A stretch of 52,172 nucleotides of DNA from Candolleomyces eurysporus (Eukaryota > Basidiomycota > Agaricomycetes > Agaricales > Psathyrellaceae). The stretch spans positions 1-52,172 of the forward strand of contig JANBPK010000838.1 of the NCBI GenBank assembly GCA_027579435.1. The letters are read 5' to 3'. Below are positions 10,295 to 21,500 of the stretch, piece by piece; within the stretch, counting starts at the first letter, position 1; each line of letters starts with the position of its first letter. Both the position numbers and the translations under genes were made by a program. The notes beneath the pieces are model-generated. The model was given only the letters and a program-made list of their open reading frames with translations. It was not told the DNA's origin and did no database searches.

Positions 10295-11099
10295 TCAAAT
10301 AACAGATTCCCTTGGAACTCCTCCGAATCGATGCGCCCAGCGATTGAACCGATCCAATAATACAAAAGCTCTGCCCTGAGACACCACAAGCTCGGAGATG
10401 TACGCTTTTGTCATTTCCATTGATGCATCCAGTGTTTCAATCAAGGTCTTCAGGAGGTTCTGCCTCTCAGGGGAAGTGAGGGAGGGTGGCATTTCGGGCC
10501 CGAGTTTCAATCGGAGGTCCTCCCATTCTCCAAGAACGGTGGTGATGTTGGGTGAGGGTCGATGGTCGTCCCACCAGTTCTCGATGAGATCCATACCTTC
10601 CGGCTCATCATAGTCGAGTCCATCGATAAATGCACCAGATACCAGCGCCCCCCCAAATCAACTCATCCGACTGCGCATAAATCCCGACCCGGCGCAGGAT
10701 TTCAGTTAGTGAATCAATCAAGATGCCCTCAGGAGTAAGACAGGCTTGCAAGCCTTGAATCGTGATTGCAATCTCCTGTCAAGAGGAAAGAGAAAACCCG
10801 AGGAAAGCCGCACAAGGGTCAGCGCACATCGGGTGATCGCACGGGTGAAAACGTACGAGTTCCTCAATAAAAAGCTGGGTTAGCCTTGCTGACGAGGGGC
10901 TGACCGTTTCTGCGTTGGTGTAAATGAAACGTAGAAACTTGTCACGACGAAAAGAAAGGAAAAGGAGCAGGGATTGCCACTCCTTGTTTGTCAACGAGAA
11001 TAGCGATTCGAGAGTCATGGAGCAAGGTCGGGTTGGGATGCAATTGATCGAACCTCGGGTCACGTTCTTTGTATTTGTATATGTAGATGCGGTGTACAT
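10295..11099 (-). CDS. Uncharacterised protein, ~240 aa (orphan gene B)
   Basis: Two minus-strand exons (11099-10857 and 10775-10295) with an 81-nt intron (GTACGT...TTGACAG), joined in phase 0 as ...LFIEEL/EIAITIQGL.... The second exon is one base too long; the excess lies in a run of seven C on the plus strand near 10650, and one fewer base gives a continuous frame ending ...GGVPRESVI. The protein is mostly predicted helical with no motif I know. ATG 11018 is an alternative start and gives a cleaner N-terminus (MTLESLFSLTNKEWQ). It converges tail to tail with the dioxygenase gene, with only 22 bp between the stop codons. Function unknown. Confidence 0.55.
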
Positions 11100-11186
11100 G
11101 AAAGCCCCGGATAGCAAAATATTTAGTCAAGACAGATTGCGGGGAAGGCAAGAAACTCAACGCGTCTCCTCCTCCGTCCTTAGAGC

Positions 11187-12018
11187 TCAAAACATTTCTT
11201 TCTCCTTCCCTTTAACTGAAACAGAGCGTGTGGCGGTGGCCGAGGATTCTTGTGACGCAATTTTTGCAGACTTGACCTTGTCGGCAATGACCTGGGTTTC
11301 GATCGCTTGGAACTGCTGCTTCAATGTCTTCGTAAGTCCAATCGTGGTCCCGATATGAACGAGCTGTGCCACCAATCGCTTCTCTGACAGATCCAAGTCC
11401 CGGATGGCATCAATTGCCAGCAAACGCCCGATCTCTAGTTCCTTTCGCGAGAGAAACTGAAGGTTGGCATGGTTCATACCTGGGACATCCACCGCCAGCT
11501 GCACATCACGCATTTGCTTGCACCAGGCATCAATAATTGATGACAGATCCAGCGTGAATCCATCTTCNGGGGGGGAAGCCTGCCCACCAATTCAACCCGT
11601 ATCCTTCGAGGATGCCTTCGGTTGGGTCGCTGTTGTCAAGGACAATGTCGCGTAGCTTGGGCTTGAGGGTGAGTTGATCGGCCACAAACAAGCGGCCCAA
11701 TGCTTGAATTCCGCGAGGCACGGAAAGCATATTGGGATGGAGCATCATGCCGAGTCCCAAGAGATGCGTGCCAAAGAGCTGATTTGAGATTGCCATGTCA
11801 GTTGAGTGTTACGTCCCATGGCCTCACAACCCGATACGCACTAGCTCATGGGTCAGGTATTCTTGGAATTTTTCACTTTGCTCGGGTGTAAACGATTCTT
11901 CAGCTATGACATATGCCAAAGAGGCTGCTCGAGCCCGACTCGACGAGTAATTGATGAGGGATTGAAAGGCGGGATAATCCATTCCATGAAGGACGGGAAG
12001 CGTTTTGCGGGACAACAT
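11187..12018 (-). CDS. Uncharacterised protein, ~255 aa (orphan gene A)
   Basis: Two minus-strand exons (12018-11842 and 11778-11187), intron of 63 nt with GTGCGT donor, CTGAC branch motif and CAG acceptor, phase 0. An N at 11569 beside a G run adds one base; without it the frame is continuous and gives 256 codons exactly. The protein starts MLSRKTLPVLHGMDYPAFQ, contains two Leu/Ala-rich helical regions and ends in a Lys-rich tail. No family recognised. Gene B follows on the same strand about 90 bp downstream. Confidence 0.55.
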
Positions 12019-12952
12019 GGTGATGCAGTGGAAGAAAGGGATTGGCCTGTCACCTCGGCCGACTTCATTTCAACCCGACTACGTGTCAACCCTAACCCTA
12101 AGCATGAATAATTGATACCACCATCGGACGCCTGCTCATCGGGTTTGACACCACAACAGCGCATTTCCAATTTTTGCACCCGACGCGATGGTGCAGTTTG
12201 ATCATGAGGTGCGAAACGCAACATGTCTCGCCTTCTGCTCCCCATAGAACAGGCTCAGGAGCCCCTCTACCAAACCAATGTCAACTTGGGATGGATCACT
12301 GAAGATCATTATTTAAACAAGAGTTCACGCTACTTCAATGGAGGACAGGCGATCCAGGAGTGAAGGATGGCCTACCCCATCGGGAAATAGAACAAGTGCT
12401 CTATCCGGCCGAAGGCCATCGGCTCATCACCCGCTAATCCCCGCGTCTCCATTTGTGGAAAGATAATCATCAGGCGCGTGCTTGGCTGCAAAGTACAGCC
12501 GAGACTGCTTGAACATCTCACCCGTCTCAGCTTTGCTGAACTTCTTCCTGATGCATACAGGAGCGGCCATTCAGCACTGTGAGGTGGGAGTGTTTCCCGA
12601 GCCCCGGAGCCATTGCATCAGGTGTCACCCTACCTCACTCAGTAATGTTTCCACTCCTCAGGGGCATCGTTCTTGCCTGGGGCCTCCCCTTACTAGGTTG
12701 TCTTCAGAATTATTGGGCAATCACACCCACGTACTTGATCCCTCCTCCCTGACTTTTTCTATCTGTTTACTATGCTATACGACGTGCTTTGAATACTATA
12801 TGGCTCCCTTGCAATCTTCAAGGTTCAGGCACCACCACTTGCTGGATATAGATATAGAGCAGAAATGCGCACGATGTGATTGAGATAAGCTTGTATTAAG
12901 GCTCCCAGGGGTTAAACGCATCTCTACCCTTCACTCCCACCTCAGCTCAACC
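12019..12952. other. Divergent intergenic region with a telomere-like motif
   Basis: No supported gene; a 133-codon plus frame at 12482-12883 has no splice context or domain. It separates orphan gene A (minus) from orphan gene C (plus), so it should hold both promoters. AACCCTAACCCTAA at 12088-12101 is 2.3 copies of the TTAGGG telomere repeat. Confidence 0.4.
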
Positions 12953-13939
12953 ATGCACGCAACCTATGACGTCTCCTCCCCCCGGAAGCTCGCCCGTCAC
13001 TGGAGCCAGGTACTAGTCGTACCAGGTCTAGCTGGCCCAGGGCCAGCAACCCCATCCAGCCACCGCTCCAAAGCTGCAGAAAATTTGCTTGACAGCACGA
13101 GAATTTCCTTGCACACGTGGAATTATCCCGGCCCTCCCCAGTCCTTCTTGGACCACTCGTGGGACCTCGACTGGGACAACGTGAAAATGGCGTTTGGAAA
13201 CCTGGGTCTGCAGCAGCCATGCGAGTTGAAGGAGACCCTGGTGATAGAAAACATCGTCGTGCCTGCATTGAAGTGCCTGAACATTATATTCTTCCAGACG
13301 TTCAAAATCATCCTCAAGAAACAGAACATCATCATCATTAGGGATCAAAAAGGTCGAACNAAAAACTGCTCCCGACATCTCGGCCTACATAGGCAACCTG
13401 ACCAACGATGGGAAGAGAGAATATTTTCAAAGGACTGAACCCCGCCTGGCATTTATGGAGGGGAAGGGACCCATGGTAGCCAGGTCCTCTGGGCTGAATG
13501 AAGGCTTGGACAGCTTCCAGCAGCAGGTGATTGGGGCCTCCGCGACGTTGAATGAAGACCACGACGAAGTGGCTTTAAATATCCTCAGCCAAGTGAGTGA
13601 GTTTCTTGTTTCTCACAAATCATATCATTAAGCTACGACAAAGGTGCTCGAGGCGTGTTACAAGGCTCAGCTAAATGTTGGCTGCCTTATCGCACCGCCT
13701 TTCCTTTTTCGTCCGGCCTACTTTATGGCAACGGGCCACAACGAAGCACATGGGTTCCTAGGCGACAATCAGATACCACGTAGTACAGATGCTTGGGACC
13801 CGGACGTATGGGAAAATTTCTTCTGTGAGTGCATGTGGTTCAGTTTCTGTGTTTGGGTCAAGGCGTTGGAAGAGGTTCAGGAAGGGATGGAAGAGCACCC
13901 AATGTGGAATGAGTGGAAGGATGCGATTGAGGGAACGCT
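12953..13939 (+). pseudogene. Uncharacterised gene C, cut by the Copia-1 LTR
   Basis: Exon 1 (12953-13592) is continuous if the N at 13360 is ignored (213 codons). A 51-nt intron (GTGAGT...AAAG) joins it in phase 0 to exon 2 (13644-13939), which is open up to the first base of the copia LTR and then stops inside it (...GTLVELM). The original 3' part is not found on the far side of the element. Visible pieces include KTAPDISAYIGNLTNDGK, GLNEGLDSFQQQVIGAS and WDPDVWENFF. A second intron inside exon 1 (GTACTAG at 13010) is possible. No domain recognised. Confidence 0.45.
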
Positions 13940-14368
13940 TGTTGAACTTATGTGAAATAGACGCCTGTTCCATGGCGCTTATTACATAAACCTCTATAAA
14001 TAGAATTACGCAGTAAACTCGGTACATAGTAGGTCTAGTAGTATTCTAGGTTCAGCTTCTAGAGCAAAGCGTCATAATGGTGTCAGTATTGCACCTTAAG
14101 CACGCAATGCTCAGTCATCCAATGTGCACAGACCACTAGGTGACTTTGTGTGACGTTACAGTCACATATTCGAGTAGTATATAAACCATGTAGTTTAGTA
14201 CGAATAAAGCTCGAAGCACTTTCTATTAAGCAAAGTCAGTAGTACATCCCTCAAGCATCACTCAATAGTCGATCCCTGTATAACGGTATGTCTCAACAAC
14301 ATACTCTTCCTACTTGTAGCTGTAGCACTGCTGGACTCGCATTACCATGCGAGAAATGCTGTCTAACA
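13940..14368 (+). repeat. Copia-1 5' LTR
   Basis: 429 bp, bounded by TGTTG...AACA. It contains a TATA motif (TATATAAA at 14178-14185) and AATAAA at 14203-14208, close together in the usual U3/R region. The last 83 bases contain the GTATGT splice donor and the ORF1 start codon. Confidence 0.93.
14178..14185 (+). promoter_or_regulatory. TATA box of Copia-1 LTR promoter
   Basis: TATATAAA stands alone in the LTR, about 100 bp upstream of the first ATG (14288). The AATAAA 18 bp downstream would act as the polyadenylation signal in the 3' LTR copy. Confidence 0.6.
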
Positions 14369-15412
14369 GTTATGAGCCCCGCGCTTGTCGCCCCGCACTA
14401 CAACCCTGTCGCTCCGCCTTCGGGCTGGACGCTGACTACGTGGTTAGTGTGGATGTCGCTGACATTGTCACTACATGTGGCAGCGGATCGGCTTATTCGA
14501 TACGCTCCATTCAATCTTCGAGTGGACGTAATGAATAATGCGATTGATTGGATAAATCGGTATCAGGCCTCCTGGATGTTTCATCCGGTTGAATCCTTTC
14601 GCATGCCGTTTTTTCTGGGAAATCAATACTACCCTAGCGATATCCTCGGACGCATGTACCCTAATCAGGTTACGCGTAACAGTACTGACATACGCCGATT
14701 GGGAAACCAAATCCGTACGCTGTGTCAGGAAGTTCGAAGGAATGCTGCAACAGTGGCTAGTATTAGAAACCTGCTATCATCGAGTAATGAGAATCCGAGG
14801 CAGGATAACAATCCTTCGCCGAGGAATCCGTTACCAAGACGGTCGTCTACTCGTAGACGGACACGCAGAAACGATCAGAATCAATCAGATCGTGATAATG
14901 CAGCGAACTCTGTTAGAGGAGTTCCGTATAATCCACCCGTCCGGTCCGGACGTGGCAGAGGTACTGGATTCCTTAACAGAGGATCACGTCAGCAGGAAGC
15001 TTCTACTCGCGACCGCCCCAGATCCTATTTTGGAGGCACTCGTGAGGAACGACTCAGGGCGCCTGGCACCAGCCATAACCCCATTGATGTCGATCAAGAA
15101 GCTATTTCCCGAGATCCAGGACCTCCTTCCATAAACAATCGTTGGGAAGGAATGCCTCCTGAGAATATTGGTCATGCACTTGCACGCCATCTCTCAACAG
15201 GCTCCGGAATAAGAAGGACTCCTTCTCCTCCGGAGGGATACGTCATCCCGCAGAGAAGAAGAGTTGACACTCCCAGGCCAATTCCTGGGAATCGAACTCC
15301 TCCCTCTGCACCTGGTGGATCTCAAGAATCAGACTCCGATAAGGAGAATCAATCATCGCAGGCACCTGACAAGACCCTTGATGGATCTGATGATCCATCT
15401 CGGAAGCTTTAG
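14288..15412 (+). CDS. Copia-1 ORF1, extra leader protein (374 aa)
   Basis: The ATG lies inside the 5' LTR and the frame then runs open through the primer site to a TAG at 15412. The N-terminus is Cys-rich (CSCSTAG, PCEKCC), followed by a hydrophobic segment (about residues 47-63, TWLVWMSLTLSLHV) and an aromatic-rich block around WINRYQASWMFHPVESF. The C-terminal half is basic and disordered, with Arg/Ser tracts (RRSSTRRRTRRN), Pro and Gly, the composition of a nucleic-acid binder. I know no homologous family; standard copia elements lack such an ORF. It overlaps the predicted splice donor, so it would be made only from unspliced RNA. A 181-codon frame at 14589-15134 is its shadow. Confidence 0.55.
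   Translation: MSQQHTLPTCSCSTAGLALPCEKCCLTVMSPALVAPHYNPVAPPSGWTLTTWLVWMSLTLSLHVAADRLIRYAPFNLRVDVMNNAIDWINRYQASWMFHPVESFRMPFFLGNQYYPSDILGRMYPNQVTRNSTDIRRLGNQIRTLCQEVRRNAATVASIRNLLSSSNENPRQDNNPSPRNPLPRRSSTRRRTRRNDQNQSDRDNAANSVRGVPYNPPVRSGRGRGTGFLNRGSRQQEASTRDRPRSYFGGTREERLRAPGTSHNPIDVDQEAISRDPGPPSINNRWEGMPPENIGHALARHLSTGSGIRRTPSPPEGYVIPQRRRVDTPRPIPGNRTPPSAPGGSQESDSDKENQSSQAPDKTLDGSDDPSRKL
14369..14384 (+). other. Copia-1 primer-binding site (initiator tRNA-Met anticodon arm)
   Basis: Directly after the LTR, GTTATGAGCCCCG is complementary to the conserved anticodon arm of eukaryotic initiator tRNA-Met (GGGCUCAUAAC), not to a tRNA 3' end. This is the half-tRNA priming known from Drosophila copia. 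The same 13 bases follow the 5' LTR of Copia-2. Confidence 0.75.
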
Positions 15413-15565
15413 ATCGTAGAGATCCCTCCGGTTCGTTTGGTAACATGGAAACATGGTAACTACGACCGGAGGTACGGGTAAAGCTTGTGGCGGCTCATTC
15501 TTTGCTTCCATGTGTTATTATCATGGAAAATCTGTACAAGTTCGCTGACATCTTCTTTTTTTTAG

Positions 15566-18500
15566 ATGTCGCACTCCAAGACCGATGCCGCCTACAACGC
15601 CGTTCCCGTTCTCGACGGATCCAACTATACCCAGTGGGCTCAAACTATGGAGCTATATCTCCTTAGTAGGAGCATGTGGCAGATTGTTGATGGAAAGGTC
15701 ACCAAGCCTTCTGATGGAGAAAAATTGGAAGCTTGGACAGAGAAGTCCGATTCGGCTAAAGGCCTGATCCTTCTCAAAATCCGGGCGGATCTTAGGAACG
15801 ACCATATGAAATCGGACGCTCCTAAGATCTGGGCTGATCTGAAAGCCGCTTTTGGAACAACCTCAGATTCGCAGATCTATTCTTGGTTCTGCGAATGGTA
15901 TAGGTTCTCCATTCCAGGTTCCCAGAGTCCGCAGAAGGAATTCGCACACTGGGACCTGTTGGTTAGTAAGCTGAAAGCCGCCTCCGTGGAAATCCCGGAA
16001 AAGATGCTGGCCATGCAGCTGGTTGCTACCATGCCACCAGTTTATTCCAACATCGTGCCACTCATGGTGGCCGATATCAACAAGAAGGAATTGACCGTTG
16101 AGAAGGTCAAGTCCTATATGCTTACGGAGTGGGAAAGAAAGCAGAAGCCGGGCAAGAAAGCCCTAGCTAACCGCATCTCCGCTGTCCAGCGGAAGGGGAA
16201 TGCTCCCCTTTTCCACCAGCAGCAGAAGGCTTCGCAGCCAACTGCCTCCTCTTCTAAGCAGCGCGCGGATCAACCGCAGCAGCAGCAACAACAGAAGAAG
16301 GAGAAGCGGCAGCGTGCCGGCCGTTCCAAGAAAGGAAAGGGCAAGGCTAAAGCCAACGCTGCCGATACTGGTTCCGACTCCGGGTCGGACGCTCCTAATG
16401 CGGACAATCTTTTCGCATCCCTTTCCCTTGCTGATCGAATTCAGCCTGCCACCACCACTTCCTCTGTCGCTGACAAATTGTCGCCAGAGGAACTAAACTT
16501 CAAACGCGTCCAGAAGAATCTTGCCGAAATGGCTGTTCCCATCGGCAAGAAAACTACCTCCAAGGGAAGTTCTTATCAGAACAACCCTTTCGCACTCCCA
16601 TTCGAAGTTCAACCGCCGATCAACTCTCTTGAGTATGATCCGGCTCGCTCTCAGGCGCATTACGACGCCGTTCACACCCCCGATTTCCGCTCTCACTTCG
16701 CCTTCCCTCCTCTTGCGTCTCCTCCTCGGGTTATCCCAGGAGTGACTGACGATCTTGGGACTCCTTATTCTAAGATCCCCAAGGCCCCCACTGCTTCCGG
16801 TTCGGGTTATACCCCGAACTATACGATCGGACTCCCACGACTTCGCGGAGGAAACTCCAAGAAGTCAACCGATCCTCGTCCGCCTCCCAAGGCAAAATCT
16901 ACCGTTACTCTTATTAGCGGTAGAGGGACCATTTCCAGGACTGTCGCCGAAAATTCGCCGGTCCAACAGAAGGAAACACCCCCATCAGTATACCCATGTG
17001 TGGAGAAATCCCGCAAGGTAGCAGAATCCCTCAAGGTGGTTAAAACCACCGAGACAATGAAGACGCTCGAAAGAGCAAACTTCGATTCTGAGGAGCAAAT
17101 GGCTCCGACTGATGAAGTAGCCATGGTAGAGATGCAAGAGATAGAAGCAAGGGATGAGGCCTTGTTTACGGAAGACGAAGAAGAAGATGCAGTCTCCATC
17201 TGTTCGGTGCCAGGAAGTCGCAAGAGATCTCGATCTCTTTCGCAAGACACTGAGAAACCGAATAGTGAGTCCAATAACCTAGATACTTCTATTGTCGCTG
17301 ACTTTGGTCGCACAGAGAAGCCAAGACTAGGTACCCACGGCCCTTCTGCAATGCCGGAACTCACCTACGAAGAATTCGAGACAATGCCCTTTGTGGATAG
17401 TCCATTCCTCGTGGAAAAGTTGGGCTTTGGTTATGACGAAACCAACGTTGTACCCGGAAAGGTCTGGTACAAGGAAGACATGGAGACTAACGAGATCATT
17501 GAAACCGTGTGGAAGAGATCCTTTTGGATCACCGGCCAACTCAACGACTTCTGGGATGACCATAAAAAGGGATTCCATAAGGGGAAAACCATTCGGTTTT
17601 GCCCGGATTCCTATGGGGAAATTGTCGACAATGCCGACATGCAACCCGAAGGTGGTTTCATCAAACCAGAAGAATACGTGGCCGTGTACCGAAGCACGGG
17701 TCTGTATCTTGATTACGGTAAGAGGCCGATATCGGAACCCCGAAAGGGGTATTACTGGTTATGGCTTCCCGAAAGCAAGATGTGGAACGAGGTGATGAAG
17801 CAGACGATCGGCACCTTTACTTATGACGTGGTGCAGTATCGTCAGGACTGCAGTGAGGACTCGATCATGGGAAGGTACGAGTCTTTCTCTCCTCCTTCAC
17901 AACTATCATTAACGCAAACTTCTACAGCGGTGACTAGTCATAGCAGTAGTAGTAGTGTATTCTTCGCCTGTATAAGCGCTGAAATAGAATACCTGGTTCT
18001 GCGTGCAGATGATAGTCGGAGTGAGAAAAATAGAGGATGGATCCTCGATTCTGGAGCAAGTCAACATTTCACCAATAATAGACAAGACCTCGTAGACTAT
18101 CAAGTCATCGAGGGTAAAGGAGTTACTACGGCAACTTCGTCTATTGCGATAGAAGGGAAAGGAACTTCTTTCCTAGCCCTTTACATCGGTGGGAAGAAAT
18201 GTGTGATCCGTCTACACCCTGTCTTCTACGTCTCTAGCTTCAAGGAAAAACTTTTGTCGCTAGGGTGGTTCCTTCAGAACGGTCATACGATGATGGGCGA
18301 TCAATCTGCGATCGTTCTATTCGATGAGAACAGCCAGCCTAGTCTACAGGCTGAACCTTATTCTCATGGGCGGACCGTTTATAGGACTCTACCGGTAAAT
18401 TCTAATCCGGTGGACCACTTTAACGCCCACACTGTCGTGTATTCTGCTAAGTATGAAACTTGGCATCAGCGGATGGGACACCCCTCAGTGGATGTTCTCA

Positions 18501-21500
18501 GGAAAGCTTCTAAGTTTACAAAGAATTTCCCGAAAGATCTGAACATTCCCAAAGAACCCGGACTTTGTTCCGGATGTGCGGAAGGAAAGATGACGTCAGC
18601 ATCATTTCCTCCCAGCTCTACTCGAGCTAAGCATCTCTTTGAGAAAATTCACTCTGATCTTAAGGAATTCCCGATCAAATCGTATCATAAGTTTAAATAC
18701 TTTATCAGCTTCCTTGATGACTTCTCTTCTTATTGTTGGATTACGTTGTTAAAGACCAAGGATGACGCGATTAAGTCATTCCGGCACTTCGTTGTCATGG
18801 TCAAGACGCAATTCAATTCCGATATCAAAGGTCTGATGACCGATTTCGGGGGAGAATACAAGTCTCGCGCCTTTGATAACTTGCTCAAAGAGCTTGGGAT
18901 CAAGGAGCTGGCCTCAGCGCCGAGGACTCCTCAACAAAATGGGAGGGCTGAACGATTAAACAGGACAATAATGGATAAAGCGGAAGCCATGCGGCATTAC
19001 GCTAGTGTTCCACAGTCCTGGTGGGAATTCTCAGTGGAACATGCGGTGCATGTTTACAATCGAACTCCGATACGGAGACTAGATTTTAAAACTCCGTATG
19101 AACTTCTTTACAAAGAAGCTCCTGATGTATCACACTTACGCGTTTTCGGTTGCCTTGCATGGGTTCGGGTTAGTCCCGAAAGCCGACGGAATAAATTAAG
19201 TCCGAAGGCTAGACCCATGATCTATCTGGGAAACCGAAAAGGGGTTAAAGGGTTCCTTTTTATGCGCATCGCGGATAACACGGTGCAAATAGGAACCAAG
19301 GCTATGTTCGATGAACAAGCTTTTCCCAAGTCCAAAGATTTCAAGTTGCCGAAGTATACTTCGGTAAAGACTAAGGAATCTCACGACAAATCAGACGACG
19401 AGCCACCAGAATTCTCTGAGGAAGAATCTTTCACCAGAACGCGGAAGAAAGATTTCACTCGTCCCCATCATCAAAGAGATCAGTCGCCCCCTTCCGACGG
19501 GAATGGGAACGCTGACGATCCGCCTGAACGGCCCGCCGAGATACCCGAGGCTAGACCTCAGGGGGAGCCTAGACGCTCCGGCCGCCAGGTAAAACCTCCA
19601 ACTCGACCAGGAAACGTCTACGGTGAATCGAAAGCACCCACACAAATATTGCGTGAGGTATCAGGGGAAAAATCGTGGTCTAAGACTATTGGGGAGAAGG
19701 CGAAAGCACCTCCCAAGTCCAAGCAGAAGCAAAAAGGGAATCCCGGCCCGAGCTCTGCGCCACCGCTTCCACAGAATGTACCTCTTCCTCCGATACCTGT
19801 AGGCGAAGTCGATGACGTTGACTCTTCTGACGGTGCCAGAACAACTCCCACAGGAGATGAATCCTCCTGGGATACTTCGGATCGTGCATCGGATAAATCT
19901 GATCTTACAAGAGAAAAGATAATTTCCGACTACGGAAAGAGGAAATGGAACCGTCATGTTCGGAGAACGAAACGGAGAAAGCAGGCGGAACAGAAAGCTA
20001 CTGTTGCTGACCTGGTCCGTGATGGGGGGAGAGATTTTGCCAATTTTCTGCTAGCCCAAGCAGTTCCAGAAATGGATTCTGGCAAACTTCCTAACAAAAG
20101 TCCACGCGATTGGACCTTTCGAGATTTACAACGGCTACCTGAAGCCGAAAGAAGAGAATGGAGAAAGGCAATGTCCGAAGAGATTGATGCTCTCAAAGGA
20201 CGCCGAGTCTTCGATCTCGTCGAACTCCCACATGGGAGAAAGGCAATCAAAGGCAGATGGATCTTTGATATTAAGTCCGATGGACGTAAAAGGGCCCGAT
20301 ATGTTGCCAAAGGGTTCTCTCAAATCGAGGGAATAGATTTCGAAGCTTTATTCTCACCTGTTGTCAGGTATGAGAGTGTTCGTTTTGTCTTCGCGCTCGC
20401 TGCCATTTACGGATGGTATATGACAGCCGTTGATGTAAAAACGGCATTTCTTTATGGAAAGCTTGATGAAGAAATCTATATGGAACAACCCGAAGGTTTT
20501 CATCAAAAGGGTCAGGAACGGAAAGTCTACCGTCTCCGCCGGGCCATTTATGGCCTCAAGCAAGCCGCTCGTGCGTGGTGGCAAGAGCTTGAAAAGTCTG
20601 TGAAGAAAATGGGCTTCGTGCGCCTCAACGCAGACTCCGGGATATTCATATTCCGCTCTGATCTAGGGGTTGTCATCCTGATTGCTTACGTGGATGACAT
20701 TATCTTCTTCGGGAAGAAATCCCTTGCTGATGAGAAAAAGGCCGAGTTTATGCTAAAATGGGAATGCCGAGATCTCGGAACGCCGACCGAGTTTCTCAGC
20801 ATGCGCATCAAAATAGACGGAGATAAGATAAGTCTTGATCAATCCGTCTATCTTGAGAAGGTTCTAGAACGCTTCGGCATGACTAATGCTAAAGCGGCAA
20901 GAACTCCTATGGTTGAAGGGTATTACCCTTCAAAGCATACAGGGCCAAACAACTTGACGCTTACGCGCAAGTATCAGTCAGTAATCGGTTCCCTGCTTTA
21001 TTTGATGCTGGGAACACGACCCGATATTGCTTACGCTGTGACCAAGATGGCACAGCATTGCGCCAACCCGACCGAAGAGCACTTATCTAAGGCTCTTTAC
21101 ATAATGAAATATTTGGCGGGTACTCGTAACTATTCTTTAGTCTACGAAGGACGCAAGGGCATGGCCTTTGGCCTCGAGTCTTACACCGATGCTGATTACG
21201 CCCAGGATCCTACGCACAGGCTCTCCCAGACGGGCAATTTAGTCCTCCTTGCGAGCGGCGCGGTTTCTTGGAAATCATTCACCCAAAAGTCAATAGCTAC
21301 ATCATCAGCAGAAGCCGAATATATGGCACTGTTTGATTGTGCGAAGCAAGTTGCATGGCTTCGGCTACTTTTGGGAGAATTAGGGTTTCCAATGAAAGCT
21401 CCCACACCGATCTACGTTGATAATCAGGGCGCTATTTTTAACGCCTCGAATCCAGTGATGGAAAAACGCACTAAACATATTGAAGTGCGCTATCACAAGA

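Larger units (their letters stand above)
14286..15565 (+). other. Predicted 1280-nt retrotransposon intron
   Basis: The donor GTATGT at 14286 matches the consensus and overlaps the ORF1 start codon (ATG 14288-14290). The acceptor is textbook: GCTGAC branch motif at 15544-15549, a T-rich tract, then TAG at 15563-15565 directly before the Gag-Pol ATG. Removing it would delete ORF1 and the primer site and put the LTR leader straight onto Gag-Pol. Shorter alternatives would use donors at 15440, 15456 or 15472 with the same acceptor. Sequence evidence only; no transcript seen. Confidence 0.5.

Noticed and set aside
14589..15134. 181-codon frame inside Copia-1 ORF1
   Set aside because: Wholly contained in ORF1 in another frame; ORF1 is longer and starts in good position.
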